Source: Thermothelomyces thermophilus ATCC 42464
Lineage: Eukaryota; Ascomycota; Sordariomycetes; Sordariales; Chaetomiaceae
DNA: 64,000 bases
Reading direction: 5' to 3'
NCBI RefSeq assembly: GCF_000226095.1
Contig: NC_016472.1
Coordinates: 2,356,001-2,420,000, forward strand
Shown: positions 37,200-49,410 of the stretch, one piece after another
Layout: each line of letters begins with the position of its first letter
Numbering within the stretch: the stretch's first letter is position 1
Position numbers and translations under genes: made by a program
Notes under the pieces: generated by a model
Seen by the model: the letters and a program-made list of their open reading frames with translations, nothing else
The model's database searches: none
What the model was told of the DNA's origin: nothing

Positions 37200-38333
37200 C
37201 CCCCTCCCTCCCTCCCTTACAAGCTGCCCAAAGAATTGGTTAGCCTGTGCGACCCAAGTTCAGAATGTGATAATGATTACTCACACAACGAGGCGGCGCT
37301 CAGGATCTACGCGGCGTGCGCGGTCTGGTTCTTCGACCGCCTCATCCGCCTGCTGCGAGTCCTCAAGACGGGCGTGCGCCGCGCCCGGGTGACTGAGGTC
37401 GGCCAGGACTACGTCCGGGTCGACATCGAGGGCGTCCGCTGGGGGTCCGCGCCGGGTCAGCACGCCTACGTCTACTTTCCGACTCTCAGCCCGCTCCGGC
37501 CGTGGGAGAACCACCCGTTCTCCCTCCTCCCCACCTCCATCCTCTCCCGGGCTCCCGCCGCCGCCGCCGCCGCCGCGGAGAGTCACGGCAGCGCCGCGTC
37601 CGCTTCGTCAGACGCGGAGCCAGACGATCCAGAGAAGGCCGGCGATCCGGAAAAGGGCAATGGCAACATCACCACTACCACTACCACTACCACTACCGCC
37701 ACCGCCAACAATATTAACCACAGTAACAACCACCGTTCAGCAACAGCCGCAGCAACCGCAGCAACCACAACAACCACCACAACAACAACAACAACAGAAT
37801 CAGAGACCCCAACCCGCACACAAGCCGGCGTCACCTTCTTCATCCGCAAATCCGCCGGGCTCACCCGCCGGCTCCGCGCCCACGCGTCCCTGCCGGTGCT
37901 CCTGGACGGGCCGTACCCCAACAACCGGACGGGGGCGGTGCTGCGGTGCGACCGCGTGCTGCTCGTCGCGGGCGGCATCGGCATCACGGGGGTGCTGCCG
38001 TGGTGGGCCACCTCGCGCCACCCGAACGCGCGGCTGTGCTGGAGCGTGCGGGCCGGGTCTGACCACGGCGGAGGCGAGCGGTTGGTCGAGGCGCTGAGGC
38101 CGGCGATCGAGACGGCGGGGACGGCGGACCGCGAGGTGAGCGTGGGGCGGCGGTTCGACGTGCGCGAGCTCGTCGAGGCCGAGGTGCGCGCCGGGTGGCG
38201 GCGCATCGGCGTCGTCGCGTGCGGGCCCGGCGGGCTCTGCGACGACGTCCGCGCCGTCGTGGCCGACATCGGCCGGCGCGAGGCTTCGCGCGGCGTCGTC
38301 CTCGAGCTCGAGGTGGATGCGTATTCTTGGTAG
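35727..38333 (+). CDS. Ferric/cupric reductase transmembrane component (FRE family)
   Basis: Plasma-membrane flavocytochrome that reduces Fe3+ or Cu2+ before uptake. Exons 35727..36289, 36445..37155 and 37304..38333 give 767 aa. A signal peptide (LLVLLSILPWTAVALIG) leads to a Cys-rich ectodomain (YYPACGYACVNALS) with a His/Met/Asp cluster, HDHHHAGG and EMDMDMSSM. The ferric-reductase membrane core has WSHATYVLLHRWVARLFALQ with haem-ligand histidines, plus QALLHSLLAL, VSHVLLAVFVIVGCWYHVEL and flanking helices. The FAD site WENHPFSLLPTS and NAD-site RVLLVAGGIGITGVLPW follow, then VVACGPGGLCDDVR. Between FAD and NAD sites is a low-complexity insert of about 80 residues including poly-Thr. Intron 2 holds a CT repeat. 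Confidence 0.92.
37163..37200 (+). repeat. CT microsatellite in intron
   Basis: A long CT-dinucleotide run that passes into a C-rich run, just after the GTATGT donor of intron 2 of the ferric reductase gene. Confidence 0.9.
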
Positions 38334-38834
38334 AGAGATGCAGGCAACAGAGAAGAGAAAAGAACAACAACAAGAACAACAACAAAAAAAAAAAAAAAGA
38401 ACAGGAGAATAATATCAGATAATTAATACATGCAACCCTACCCACCCCCCCCCCTCTCTCCCCCCTACTCAATCCTCAACTTGCAAGCCCTGCGTTCTTG
38501 AACAGCCAACATAGCGAAATAAGCGGGCGGATGTCAAGTGGGATCATTAATTAATTAAGCTCCGAATATTCATTTTCCTGAGGACGAGAGAAGGCCTCTC
38601 GTGCTCCATTGCGAAGCTCTGAGCTGCTTGGATCCTCCGGTGGACGTCCCCTCAGTCAACCCCCGTGGTTATCTGGGACATATTTTAAATGATATAACGG
38701 CAACTTACAGTATGGGTTATATATAGCCCACAATGCAAACTTTCAAGTATCTTCTTCCTCTGTCTTCACGCACACGCGCGCGCGGGTATAGAACTTGGGG
38801 ATATTTTATAGTAAGGCGGGCGTACAGGATCTAA
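38334..38834. other. Convergent 3' intergenic region
   Basis: Lies between the ferric reductase and the MFS gene. It contains an A/CAA-rich stretch near 38365-38400, a poly-C run near 38446-38454 and a CGCGCGCG stretch near 38774. No gene is seen. Confidence 0.5.
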
Positions 38835-40737
38835 TTAGGCCTTTGTTTCCCCGCTCGCCATGTGGCCGTTTGCATTTGCCGCGACGGCCTCCTTGTCGGC
38901 GGCCCTCCTCTTGTTCCTGGCGCTCAAGACGGAGGCAGCGTAGACGAGGGCGGTGCCGGCGAGCATGACGACGCCGCAGAAGACGATGAGGCCCATCAAG
39001 TCGGTGTCACCGCCGCCGCCGTGGCCGCCAGCGATCGCGGTCTGGGTAGGGAGGCCGGTCAGGCTGGCGATGGCAATGATGGCGAAGAAGGTGCCGACCA
39101 TGGCGCCGAGGTTGGTGGTGTGGCCGCCCGCGACCTCAATCATGGCCGGGGTCATGAGGGAGACAAAGGCGCCCGACGTGACCCCGAAGGCGAGGGCGAA
39201 GATGATCAGGCCCGCGAGAGAGTGGCGGTAATTGATGGGCAGCCAGATGACGAGCACCGAGATGCCGGCCAGCAGGCCGCACAGCGAGATGGTGCGCAGC
39301 GACGAGCCCACCCGGTCCGAGTACATGTTGGGCAGGATCCGGCCAGGGATTGAGGCGGCACTGAAGAGAGAGAGAAAGATAGAGAGAAAGGGAGACTAGT
39401 CAGTCACTGAATTATGTCTTGTATACTTGTTATATGTCTTTGTCTACTCTCTTCGAGCAGAAAGAGGGAAACAGGAAAAAAAAATGAAAGCTGGGGCAAG
39501 GGTGAGAAGATTTGGACACGTACTTGACCATCGAGACCGTGTAGAGGGCGATTCTTTTGGTCGACTCGTCCCCTTCCGCAAAAAGGGGTAGGTAGTCAAA
39601 GGGCCCAAAGAGACCCCAGTAGAAGAGGAAGCTGCCAGAAACAAACAGGAGATAGGTGGGCATCTTGAAGGGCTTCAGAGTAGTGAGGGTTCGGCGGCCG
39701 GCCAGGCCCTTTGGCGGCACTGGGCTGGTTACCAGGAGGTTGGCGATGGCGAGCATAACGCCGATCATCAGAGCCGTCCAGCGCATCGTTTGGCGGAAGC
39801 CGATCTCTTCAAAGAGGCGGGCAAGCATGATGGGGAACACGACACCTCCTGGAGCGCGGTTGTTGCGAGTCGTCAGATCATCATACCACGCACAAAAAAA
39901 AATACAAGACAAAGTAATAAAAGCTCTGCGGAAAGGACCCAAAAAGAAAGGAAGACAAAAGGAAAGGAAAGGACGTACCGACGGAGCTGCCGCTAATAAC
40001 GATTCCCATGGCCAGGGCCCGCCTCTTCTTGAAGTACTGGCCGGCGGCGACCAGGCCCGGGACGAAGGCACCGGCGGCGCCCAGGCCAAAGCAGATAGAC
40101 TGGGCCAGAAAGATCTGCCAGTACTCGGTGGCAAAGGACAGGGCAATGAGACCGCCGACGCAGAAGGCAAAAGCAGGGATGAGGATGGGCCGCACGCCGA
40201 ACATGTCGACGCCGACGCCGACGGGCTGGGAGAGGAAGAACATGAGGAACAGCTTGGTGGTAAGGATCCACGTAATGGTAGACGGGGACTTATCGGGCAA
40301 AATCTCCTTCTCGTAGACATATTGGAAGGACCCGAGGCTGCAGACGCGTGTTAGCGTGTCCTATTTCTGTTCTTCTTTTACGTTTTGATTCCCTCTAAGA
40401 AATGATGAGCTCGTCCACTGCACAACATCATGGAAATGGGATAATGAAAGAGGCGTGCAAACAAACAAAATAAAAAAGAAGGGGAAAGAAAAAAAGAACC
40501 AAGGCCGAGTTCTTACGCATTGATGAAGCCGAATGAGCAAAACTGGCAGAGCCATCCTCCGACTACCGTGAGCCAAGCCCGCATGCCTCCGTCCGGTGGC
40601 ACAAAGGGAACCGGGGCCGGGGCCGGGGCCATTGAAGGTTCTTGGGTGCTCTCTCGGGAGGCAGCGGCGTCATTGTTGGAAGGCGTCGAGGTCAGAGACG
40701 AGTCCTTGTGGTCATGTGGCTGCGCATCTGCAGCCAT
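38835..40737 (-). CDS. MFS transporter, monocarboxylate-porter family (second)
   Basis: Exons 40737..40517, 40337..39979, 39848..39524 and 39360..38835 give 476 aa, and all four junctions keep frame. The N-terminal 50 residues are Ser/Ala/Pro-rich, then [20 protein letters not shown] is the family hallmark and [18 protein letters not shown] follows. The remaining helices include [18 protein letters not shown] and [18 protein letters not shown]. It shares PDGG and the loop layout with the transporter at 26677-28140, but the two are clearly different in sequence and exon structure. Its start faces that of the Zn2Cys6 regulator across 1.2 kb, suggesting a regulator-target pair (inference). Substrate unknown. 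Confidence 0.9.
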
Positions 40738-41963
40738 GTCGTGTGTGATTCACCGAATTTTAGCGTTTCAGAGATTTCACGCCAAGAATAAACGGTTACC
40801 GTTTTTCTGTTGCTGTTGTTGCTACTGTCTTCGTTATTGTTGTCCTTGTCACTGTTGTTGATGTTTTTGGCGTTGTTGTTGATGATATGCTGATATGGTG
40901 TTGTTGTGTTCTCCAAGAGACGGGTAATTAATAGAGAATCCCCAACGCGCAGACAACTGAGCGAGCCATCGACCTGTTTTCTAACTGAAAACCCTACCCC
41001 GTACACCCCATGCAGTGGATCACCGCATGCATGTCATGTTTCTCGTGTGGCTCGCACCACTGCCGCTTCCTTCTGTCGTTGGATAATCTCATTCTCTCCT
41101 TCCAACTGGCGCAGATGCACGGCGGCCGCGGAAGATCCGGGGAGGCCCGCGGATCATCCGATATCGCTCTGTACGCACTACGGACCCCAAAGCGCGCTGA
41201 ACTGCTAATTATTATCTGGATCATCATGCCGGAATAGAACCGGTATTTTTTGGAAGGCGCGGCACCAGGGAAGGAGGGGTTTGCCTTGTGCGCGCGGCTG
41301 CTTCGGAGGAAGGAGGATCAAATTACCTAGCTAGGTCTCTAACCTTGCTTAATTGCGTATAATTATCGAACGAGTCTTCTAATAATACCTGTCCTCCTGT
41401 TCCCCTCTTCAGTAGAATGGAAAGAATAACCAGGAGGGAAGTACTTGTATCATAAGCCGGGCACAGAGAGAGGGAGGAGGGTAGCAGAGCTCGTTGAAAT
41501 ATTTTCAGAGTGTAGGCGGTTAGTCCGACTATAGTCGTACATACAAATATTTCCGTATTAGGCAATTTTCTTGATGATTCTTTAGCAACCATGCCATGTA
41601 TGGCATCCGGGTGCCTATTACGGAGTATGGTGTAAAGTGTTCGGTTAATAGACCGAACTGAGCCAAGTGATTGGCTGCATCTTGCGTTGCCTGCCCCGGA
41701 CCGTCCGAGGATAATTATTCCGCGAAGACACCGCGGGGGCACGCTCTTAACACGCTCCGGCGCACCTTGAGAACGGCAACAACCTCTTGACCGCCTTCCG
41801 CTTGGAAACCACGTCCCCGACAACCGCCCTTCTTTTCGCCCTTCAACAATCTGCAGGACCCCACAGAATCCTTCGTGAACCACTTCCGGCTCCACGGATA
41901 CTCCGCGGCTATTAATTATCTCCCATGCTCTTATCCCCCCCTCGGTTTTAATGCTTTCTCGTC
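40738..41963. promoter_or_regulatory. Shared divergent promoter region
   Basis: 1.2 kb between the starts of the MFS gene and the Zn2Cys6 regulator. It holds GTT/TTG-rich repeats near 40800-40905. Paired CGG triplets that might serve as Zn2Cys6 sites occur but are not clear enough to assign. Confidence 0.4.
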
Positions 41964-44903
41964 ATGAAACGGAGAGCCGTTGATCCGGCCGACGACGAAT
42001 CTCTCGGACCGCTTCAGCACCGGCAGCGGCAGCCGAGCCAACAACAGCCCGCCCAGAACGGGCAGCCGCAACATGCCCCGCCGGAACATGCCCCGCCGGA
42101 ACATGCCCTGCCCCAGCAGAATGGCCAACAGAATCCCCACCAGCAGCAGAATAATGGCCCCAACCGGCAGCAGCAGCAGCAGCAGCAGCAGCGTGGTGGC
42201 CCGGTCCAGGGGCGCCGGCAACCCCAAACCTCGTGCGACTCGTGCCGCAAGCGGAAGCTCAAGTGCGACCGCCGACAGCCGTGCTCCAGCTGTGTGACCC
42301 GCGGCTTGCCCTGCCATGGCCAGCCGAATGCCGCTGGGAGTGCCATCGAACAAAGGTCTGACGGTTGTTATTGTTGTTGGTGTGCTGTTGGTGCTGTTGT
42401 TTTCTCTTTTCCAGCTCACTTCAATTTCACGGTTCGTGACTTGTGGCGTGGAAGCCTTTTATTCCATTTTCTATTGAGCTTTAATTACTTATTTTCAGCT
42501 CTAACTTTTTTTTTCACCTTCTCTTTCTCCCTGTCCCCCTCCTCCTCCTCCTCCTCCTTCTTTTCGCCTTGTTCCAGTTCCCTAGTCTGTCTCTTTCTCC
42601 CCCTTCTTCTCCTCCTCCTCCTTCTTATGTTTTTTTCTAGCTCCGTAGTGTGCCACGCTGACCGTTTGCAGTTCTGACCCGTCGTCGACCACTGATGCCG
42701 TCCTGCGGAGGCTTCGTGCTCTCGAGGAAGCTGTCTTTGGTAGCCACCAGGATCAGCGGGACTCCAAGGACTATGAGGACCACGGAGACTACCCACAGAA
42801 CGGGTACCGCCCGGATAGGCGTATTCGGCGGGACCAGACTTCGCAGGCCAGCAGCTCTGCCGACACTCCCCCGCTCACGCTATCCTCGACAGAAGGGACG
42901 ACGGTAGAAACGGCAGGGTCGGCAGGGACAGCAGGGAGAGCAGAGACAGCTGCCACAGTAGGCCCCCAGGAGCTGGAGCTCGGCCATACGGCCACCATGC
43001 CGCTAGGCCGGCTCCGGAACTTTAAGGTCGGCATCGCCACGCACCGGGCCGGGTACCCCCTCGCATTCCTCGGCACCTCCGTGCTAGAGATGGGCGTTAT
43101 CTGGATAATGTCCCGGTCTGCCGCTGCCACCCTGTTGCAGGACTACCTCGACCACGTCTACCCCCTCCAGCCCATCATCCATGGCCCCACCACCCGGAAA
43201 CTCCTCGAGGACTTCTACGATGGGCTCGCCCGCCGAGATCGCCTCGCGCCACATACGGCTGCCCTCATCCTGGCTCTGGCCGCCGCCAGCGCCTACTTTT
43301 GGCAGCCCGGCATCGGGCGTCACAACTACTTCGCCGCCGTCAAGGAGGCCGTCGAGGCCTCCTTCATCTGGCGCGACTGGGCCTTGGACATCCTGGTCAA
43401 CACGGGCCAAGAGCAGGGAACCAGCACCTTCGAGGGCGTCCAGGCCTGGGCCCTGCTCTCCTTTCTGGCCCAGACTGCCGAGGGCGCCTCTCACCGTTTC
43501 CGCTTCTTGCACAACTGCTCCCTCGCCGCCGCGCGCGAGCTGTCGCTCCACCTCGTCGACAGCCCGACCAAAGCAGATCCTGCGAACCGTGCCGGCGACG
43601 AGAACCCCGTCAACTGCGAGCTTAAGCGGAGGATCTGGTGGCATATTGCCGTGACCGACTGGTAAGAGAACATTGCTCCCTTTCATCAACTTTGGAAACT
43701 CTCTGCCACAGAATACGGACCAGCGCAGAAGATGAAGGGAAAAAAAGAAAGAGAAAAGAAAAAGACTAAGAAAGCAGATAAACTGGGGGGGATAGAAGGC
43801 TAAATTTAGAGATCACAGGCTGCTCGGCTTCGCGGGGGGCCCGACCGAAGGCACGTACTCAGTGCAGCTGCGCCACATGAGCGTCCGGTATCCGAAGAAC
43901 GTGAACGACGACGAGCTGGAGACGCTGAACGACTCGGTCGATGCGCCCCTCCACCGCTTCACCCAGATGTCGTACTTTCTCCAGCGGATCCGCATCGGCG
44001 AGATAATCCGGGCCGTTCTCGACGCCAGCAGTCCGGGAGACGCCGACGTGAACATCTCGGATTACAACAAGGTCCTCGCCTTCGACCGCCTCTTCGAGCA
44101 GGCCCTATCCGACTTGCCCGCCTTCTTCCGGCGCCAGGACCACCTCCCACCCCGGAGGCCCGACATGCTTGACCTGCAGCGCGTTCTTCTCCAGCTCGGC
44201 CTACTCTCGCGTCGCGCCCGCCTGCACCGCCCTTTTCTCCTGCAGCAACACGGCCGGCATGGTCGATCTGGCTTCCACCGTAACCGGTCCCGCGACATCT
44301 GCCTTGAGTCCACCCGCGCCGTTGTCTCCCTCGGGATCGACATCATCCAACGCTCCCTGTACGTTAACCAGGCACCAACAGAAACAGCAACGACAACGAC
44401 AACTATGGGCGACCCCGTGCTCAACAAGACGCCTGGCCTCTCGGTCCACCGCCTCGGCCTCATCATCAGCCACCTCTCGGCCGCCTGCACCGTCCTGGCC
44501 ATCTACACCGGAAGTGCTAGCAGCAGCAAGGGACGATTCACCGAGGGAAACGGACTGGAGAATGGAGACGAGGATGACGACGACCAACTGAACCGGGCCG
44601 CCGTGTCCCACGAGCTGGCGCAGGTTTGCCGCGTCCTAGGGGCCCTCGGCACCGAGTCGCCCGTCGCCGCCGATTTGCTGCGGAACCTGGTTGGCCTCCT
44701 GAACCGCTACCGCGCCCCCCCGGTCCAGCAGGGAGTGGCGCCGACGGTAAATGACAAAAATGTTGATGGCAGTGGTGGCGGTACCCGGACTAGAGGCGCT
44801 CACTTGATGAAGGAGGAGGAGAGGGAGCAACAGCAGCAAGGACTGCAGCAACAGCACAACTACCAGCACCAGCATTATCAGCAACAGCAGCAACAGCAAC
44901 AGC

Positions 44904-44937
<34 letters not shown>

Positions 44938-45184
44938 GCTACAGCAGCAGCAAATCGTGCCACCCTCATGGACGCCCGCGAACCAGATGGACGACGGAGG
45001 ACGGTTCCCCCTCCCCACTGCGGACGTGATTCCGCAGCCTGGTCCGCCCGTGATTCTTGGTGGCGGCGGCGGCGCTCCGCCTCCGTTCAGCCTAGACGGG
45101 TTGTGGGACGGCTTCACCATAGGCTCGAGCGACGACTACACCCAACTATTCGCTAACTTGGACTATTATTGCGGCATCGCCTAG
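41964..45184 (+). CDS. Zn2Cys6 transcription factor with fungal-specific TF domain
   Basis: Exons 41964..42355, 42672..43661 and 43819..45184 give 915 aa. The zinc cluster uses Cys91, 94, 101, 107, 110 and 117 (SCDSCRKRKLKCD, then PCSSCVTRGLPC), spacing C-x2-C-x6-C-x5-C-x2-C-x6-C. A short linker and probable dimerisation helix (AVLRRLRALEEAVFG) follow. The middle-homology domain runs from about LLQDYLDHVYPLQPIIHG to NCELKRRIWWHIAVTDW and LLGFAGGPTEGTYSVQ. The N-terminus is Gln/Pro-rich with an eight-Gln run and HAPPE repeats. The C-terminus has a Gln run of over 20 before a final acidic/aromatic segment (GSSDDYTQLFANLDYY) that looks like an activation domain. Target pathway unknown; the divergent MFS gene is the obvious candidate. 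Confidence 0.9.
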
Positions 45185-45372
45185 GAAGCATAATATGGCA
45201 CTAATTATACATTACAAACGCATGTGCACACGGACATATTTTCTTTTTCTTTTAAGGAGCGCATAGTATGTACCTGGGAAAGTATTGTCTGGGAACATTA
45301 GTAAGGAGAGGGGGTTAATTGATTGATTAAACCTGATACAGTTCGTTACCTGCAGACGCGTCCATCATATAA

Positions 45373-45521
45373 GGTTAGATAAGATAAGCCCTATAGATCC
45401 TGGCAAACGGAGGGTTCTTTGTTCCCATCCTCTACTTATACAGAGCCACAGGGCTAGCAAACGTAGGAAGGGACACCGAACTTTTGAACTATCTTGATTT
45501 TACTACAACCTTCTTCCATCA
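45373..45521 (+). mobile_element. LTR-like fragment, copy 2
   Basis: About 150 bp sharing GGTTAGATAAG, GGCAAACGGAGGGTTCTTTG and CCTCTACTTATACAGAGCC with copy 1 at 14698-14891, in opposite orientation to that copy. An incomplete, old remnant. Confidence 0.5.
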
Positions 45522-45774
45522 AAACCCGATGACTTGAATGATATATCTGCAAACATCAGATCGGTCACGGGAAGGTAAATATATAACGAAACATTGAAGG
45601 CAGAGACACATCTCATAAGAGGGAGTTTTGTATTGTTTGTTGCGAGGGACTCGGCATTGTTTACTTAGGTACACATACACACTACCACCAGGTATCAGCG
45701 CCTCGTGGTCCCATTGAAACCTAATTAATAATTCACTGCGACGATGGAGATTAAGTCATGCTATGCTCACTCAC

Positions 45775-45921
45775 ATTCCGTACGCGACGAGACTGGAGAA
45801 TGAGGCGGCAGTCATGTTGCCGATAAAGTAGTAAAAGAAGAAGCGCTTGGACGTCTCGTCGCGCTTGTACCAACGGGTGATGGTAAAGAGGCCCGCGGGG
45901 ATGAAGCCGGCCTCACAGAGC
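45775..45921 (-). pseudogene. Isolated exon of an allantoate-permease-like MFS transporter
   Basis: A 147-nt segment bounded by an AACCAG acceptor and a GTGAGT donor, exactly 49 codons. It reads LCEAGFIPAGLFTITRWYKR followed by DETSKRFFFYYFIGN, the helix 4-5 region of DAL5-type anion:cation symporters (G-x-x-E-x-G-x-x-P...WY-x-R-x-E). I find no other exon of such a gene on either side within the gap. It appears to be a leftover of a gene broken up by insertions or rearrangement. An unannotated multi-exon gene with degenerate neighbouring exons is less likely. Confidence 0.6.
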
Positions 45922-46007
45922 CTGGTTTCCATCTCGTCAGCACCAAACCGCCATATGACACACCCGCTTGATTGATTAATTAATAACCGCCCGGAGAAGA
46001 CACATCC

Positions 46008-46093
46008 TGATAGAGATGGTTCCAATATTGGAAGAAGGTTGTAGTATTGTAAATAGTTCAAAAGTGCGATGTCTTCTTCCTACGTTTGCTAGC
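46008..46093 (-). mobile_element. LTR-like fragment, copy 3
   Basis: About 86 bp in the same orientation as copy 1. It shares TGATAGAGATGGTTCCAAT, TTGTAAATAGTTCAAAAGTG and CCTACGTTTGCTAG-like sequence. Truncated. Confidence 0.5.
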
Positions 46094-47633
46094 TAAATAT
46101 GGATCCAGTCCTACATGTCCAGGCGGAACGGAACGTACCGCGGCTGCCACCACATTATGGCCTATGTACTTTGTGTGCCGTAACGTCGTCCCGCGCCGGA
46201 CGCCGAGACGAGATCGCGGCAACGGCACAGCGTGCAGGTGCCGTCTAGGCACATGGACCTTGACTGGGTGGCTTGGCCTCGCCGGGTATGGTACCACGGA
46301 TAGGTATGTACGTTATCTAGTAACCTTCATAATAATACCCACTTCCGAATTCGAGCTATGCAATTCTTGTGTTTCCTTCGTCTTGGCGCTTTATGAAACA
46401 ATCTGGGTTTATGAATGACATTGTCGGAAATGTACCGCTTGCACGTAGTTACTGATGTTCCTGATATGATACAAGCCCTCGCGCAAGCTCTTGATGAGAT
46501 ATCTCGGGTCCTTCGGCAAATAACACTATTAAGCAGCCTCATGAGGGTGAGCTTCGGCTCTTTCGCGCCCAGTTAATTACTACTGGACATCGTATGGGCC
46601 GACTGATCTGTAGTCAAATTACAGCTTCAAGCCCCGATAAACAACGTTCTTTGCAGCTCGCTCGAGGATTTCATCCTTAATTTGATTAGCTGACGAAAGC
46701 TAAGATAGGTAAATAATAGTCTAAGGCAATGTCAATGTTGATAACCGTACCCACTTTACGAGTGCCTTGGATCAACTAATAATAATTAATACCTCAGTTG
46801 TTCAACGACTCGAAACAGACGTCGTTCATCGGTGACTGTCACCCTGGGCTTTGATCACTTGAGGCATTTTCTATTGATTTTGCTGCTAGAGAAGCAAGCC
46901 ACCCGCAAAAACAGGACATGATTACGGATCATGGAATGGCTTGACGCAATTATCTCCTGGATGCGCGAAACTTGTGAGGTTTAAATACACCGTGAAATGC
47001 TTGGCGCGGAGAAGCGAGCGAGAAGTATGTACATACAAGTCACGATGCAGCCCCCTACGCCGAAACAACCGGATACAATGCCCGGAGTCCGGGTGGATGC
47101 CAAGGCGGACTGGCGAAACACCGAGGCCGTTTTTGATGTTTTTTTATTCTCTGCTGCTCTGGGCGTCGGCATTCCGGACGAACTAATCGAGTAAAAAAGA
47201 GCTCTTGAAACACGAGTATTGTCCCTTTTCGTTTTCATACATGGCTTGGGTGATGATGCTCCGCACAGTGAATCCATACATGGTCCGGCTTTTGAGGGCA
47301 TAGCAACGGCCTGATGGCCGAATTCTCCACGAATGCGCTACCGCAGGAGGCTGCTGAACCACGGCGGCGGCGGCGGCGCAAAGGCCTAGACGGTTCACGG
47401 AGCTTCACGCTCCGACATTGGCACCTGCCTGCCCCACACGGTCGGGGGGAACTGGGAGAACGAACTTGCGAGATGTTGACGAGGTATGACACCCGGCAAA
47501 ACGCCAGGAGTCAGTTGATGAAAGCAGAATATAAGTCCCGGTCTCGCGGACGACACCAGCGGGACGGCGCACTCGGCACGACAAGCTCACGGGTTCCTTG
47601 GTTAATTATCCCTTAGCGACAACGAACCCTACC

Positions 47634-49410
47634 ATGGCGAGAACGCTTCGATACCTGCTGTGCGGCATCCTCGCGTTAGCGGCGGGCAGCAATGCGGTTC
47701 CCGCAGCCCGTGGTTCGACCCGAGCGGCCCCGGCGGCAGAGCCCAGCACTAGTGCGACGACATACGAGGCCGAAGATGCCATCCTGAGCGGAACCACGGT
47801 CGATACCGCTCAGGAGGGATATACCGGTGAGTCCGGCATGACCGGAGAGCCCTCCTCTGACCGTTTAAAGGAGGGAGGAAAGGAGGGAGGAAAGGACGGA
47901 CGACAGATGGTGAGGAGCTGACGGCCGTGGCAGGATCCGGTTACGTGACCGGTTTCGATGAGGCGAGCGACAAGATCACGTTTGAGGTCGAGAGCGAGGC
48001 CACTAAGCTCTATGACCTCAGCATCCGCATCGCGGCCATCTACGGCGACAAACACACGACGGTGGTGCTGAACGGCGGGGCGAGCAGCGACGTGTCCTTC
48101 CCGGCCGGCGACACGTGGGTCGATGTCCCGGCCGGACAGGTCCTCCTGAACGAGGGCGCCAACACGATCGAGATTGTCAGCAACTGGGGGTGGTACCTCG
48201 TCGACTCCATCACGCTCACGCCCTCGGCGCCGCGGCCCGAGCACCAGATCAACCGGTCCCTCAACAACCCGTCGGCCGACGCGAGCGCCAGGGCCCTGTA
48301 CGACTACCTGCGCTCCATCTACGGCAAGAAGATCCTCGCGGGCCAGCAGGACCTGACCTGGGCCGACTACGTGACCCAGCAGACGGGCAAGACGCCCGCG
48401 CTCGTGTCGGTCGACCTGATGGACTACTCGCCCTCGCGGGTCGAGCGGGGGACCAAGGGCACGTCGGTCGAGGAGGCCATCACGCACGCCGAGCGCGGCG
48501 GCATCGTCTCGGCCCTCTGGCACTGGAACGCGCCCGCGGGCCTGTACGACACCGACGAGCACCCCTGGTGGAGCGGCTTCTACACGGACGCGACCGACTT
48601 CGACGTCGCCGCCGCGCTGAGCTCCACCGACAACGCAAACTACACCCTCCTGCTGCGCGACATCGACGCCATCGCCGTCCAGCTCAAGCGCCTCCGGGAC
48701 GCCCGCGTGCCCGTCCTCTGGCGGCCCCTCCACGAGGCCGAGGGCGGCTGGTTCTGGTGGGGAGCCAAGGGCCCGGACCCGGCCAAGCAGCTCTACGCCC
48801 TGCTCTACGACCGCCTCGTCAACCACCACGGCATCAACAACCTCATCTGGGTCTGGAACTCGCTCTCGCCCGACTGGTATCCCGGCGACGACACGGTCGA
48901 CATCCTGAGCGCGGACGTCTACGCTCAGGGGAACGGCGTAAGTTCCTATCTAATTATTAATTAATTACCAACCCACCACCACGACTCAGGGTCATTCTGA
49001 GAGAAGAGGAAAAGGGGGAGGGAGAAAAAAAAAGGTGGCTAACAAACTTTTCAAATAATTAGCCAATGTCTACCCAGTACAACCAGCTCATCGACCTCGG
49101 CAAGGATAAGAAGATGATCGCCGCGGCCGAGGTGGGCGCCGCGCCGCTTCCGGATCTGCTGCAGGCCTACGAAGCCCATTGGTTGTGGTTCGCCGTCTGG
49201 GGCGACACGTTCATAAACAACGCCGAGTGGAACTCGCCCGAGGTCCTGAAGACGGTAGGTTTCAACCGATCCCGAGACTGTACTTTTCCTTCCCGGGAAG
49301 AAAAACAAAAAATAAAAAAAAAAATTTCGAAACTGACTCCTCCCGACCAGGTCTACACCAGCGACTACGTCCTCACCCTGGACGAGATTCAGGGCTGGCA
49401 GGATTCGTGA
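47634..49410 (+). CDS. Secreted GH26 beta-mannanase with N-terminal CBM35
   Basis: Hydrolyses mannan backbones outside the cell. Exons 47634..47826, 47934..48937, 49063..49254 and 49351..49410 give 482 aa. Signal peptide MARTLRYLLCGILALAAGSN. A CBM35-type module (about 43-170) starts TYEAEDAILSG and includes GSGYVTGFDEASDKITFEV and the usual ...NTIEIVSNWGWYLVDSITL end. The GH26 domain follows: SIYGKKILAGQQDL, SALWHWNAP, the acid/base Glu332 in LWRPLHEAEGGWFWWG, NLIWVWNSLSPDWYPGDDTV and the nucleophile Glu422 in IAAAEVGAAP. Length and order match fungal CBM35-GH26 mannanases. The last exon is only 60 nt but keeps frame. No other mannan gene is nearby. Confidence 0.92.

Larger units (their letters stand above)
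45185..47633. other. Gene-poor region with element fragments
   Basis: 2.4 kb holding two LTR-like fragments in inverted orientation, one isolated MFS exon between them, and a GTATGTACATAC palindrome at 47025-47036. No complete gene is supported. Confidence 0.55.

Noticed and set aside
37583-38347. Minus-strand open frame over the ferric reductase C-terminus
   Set aside because: Its only feature is a poly-Val run, the antisense of the ACA/ACC-rich insert.
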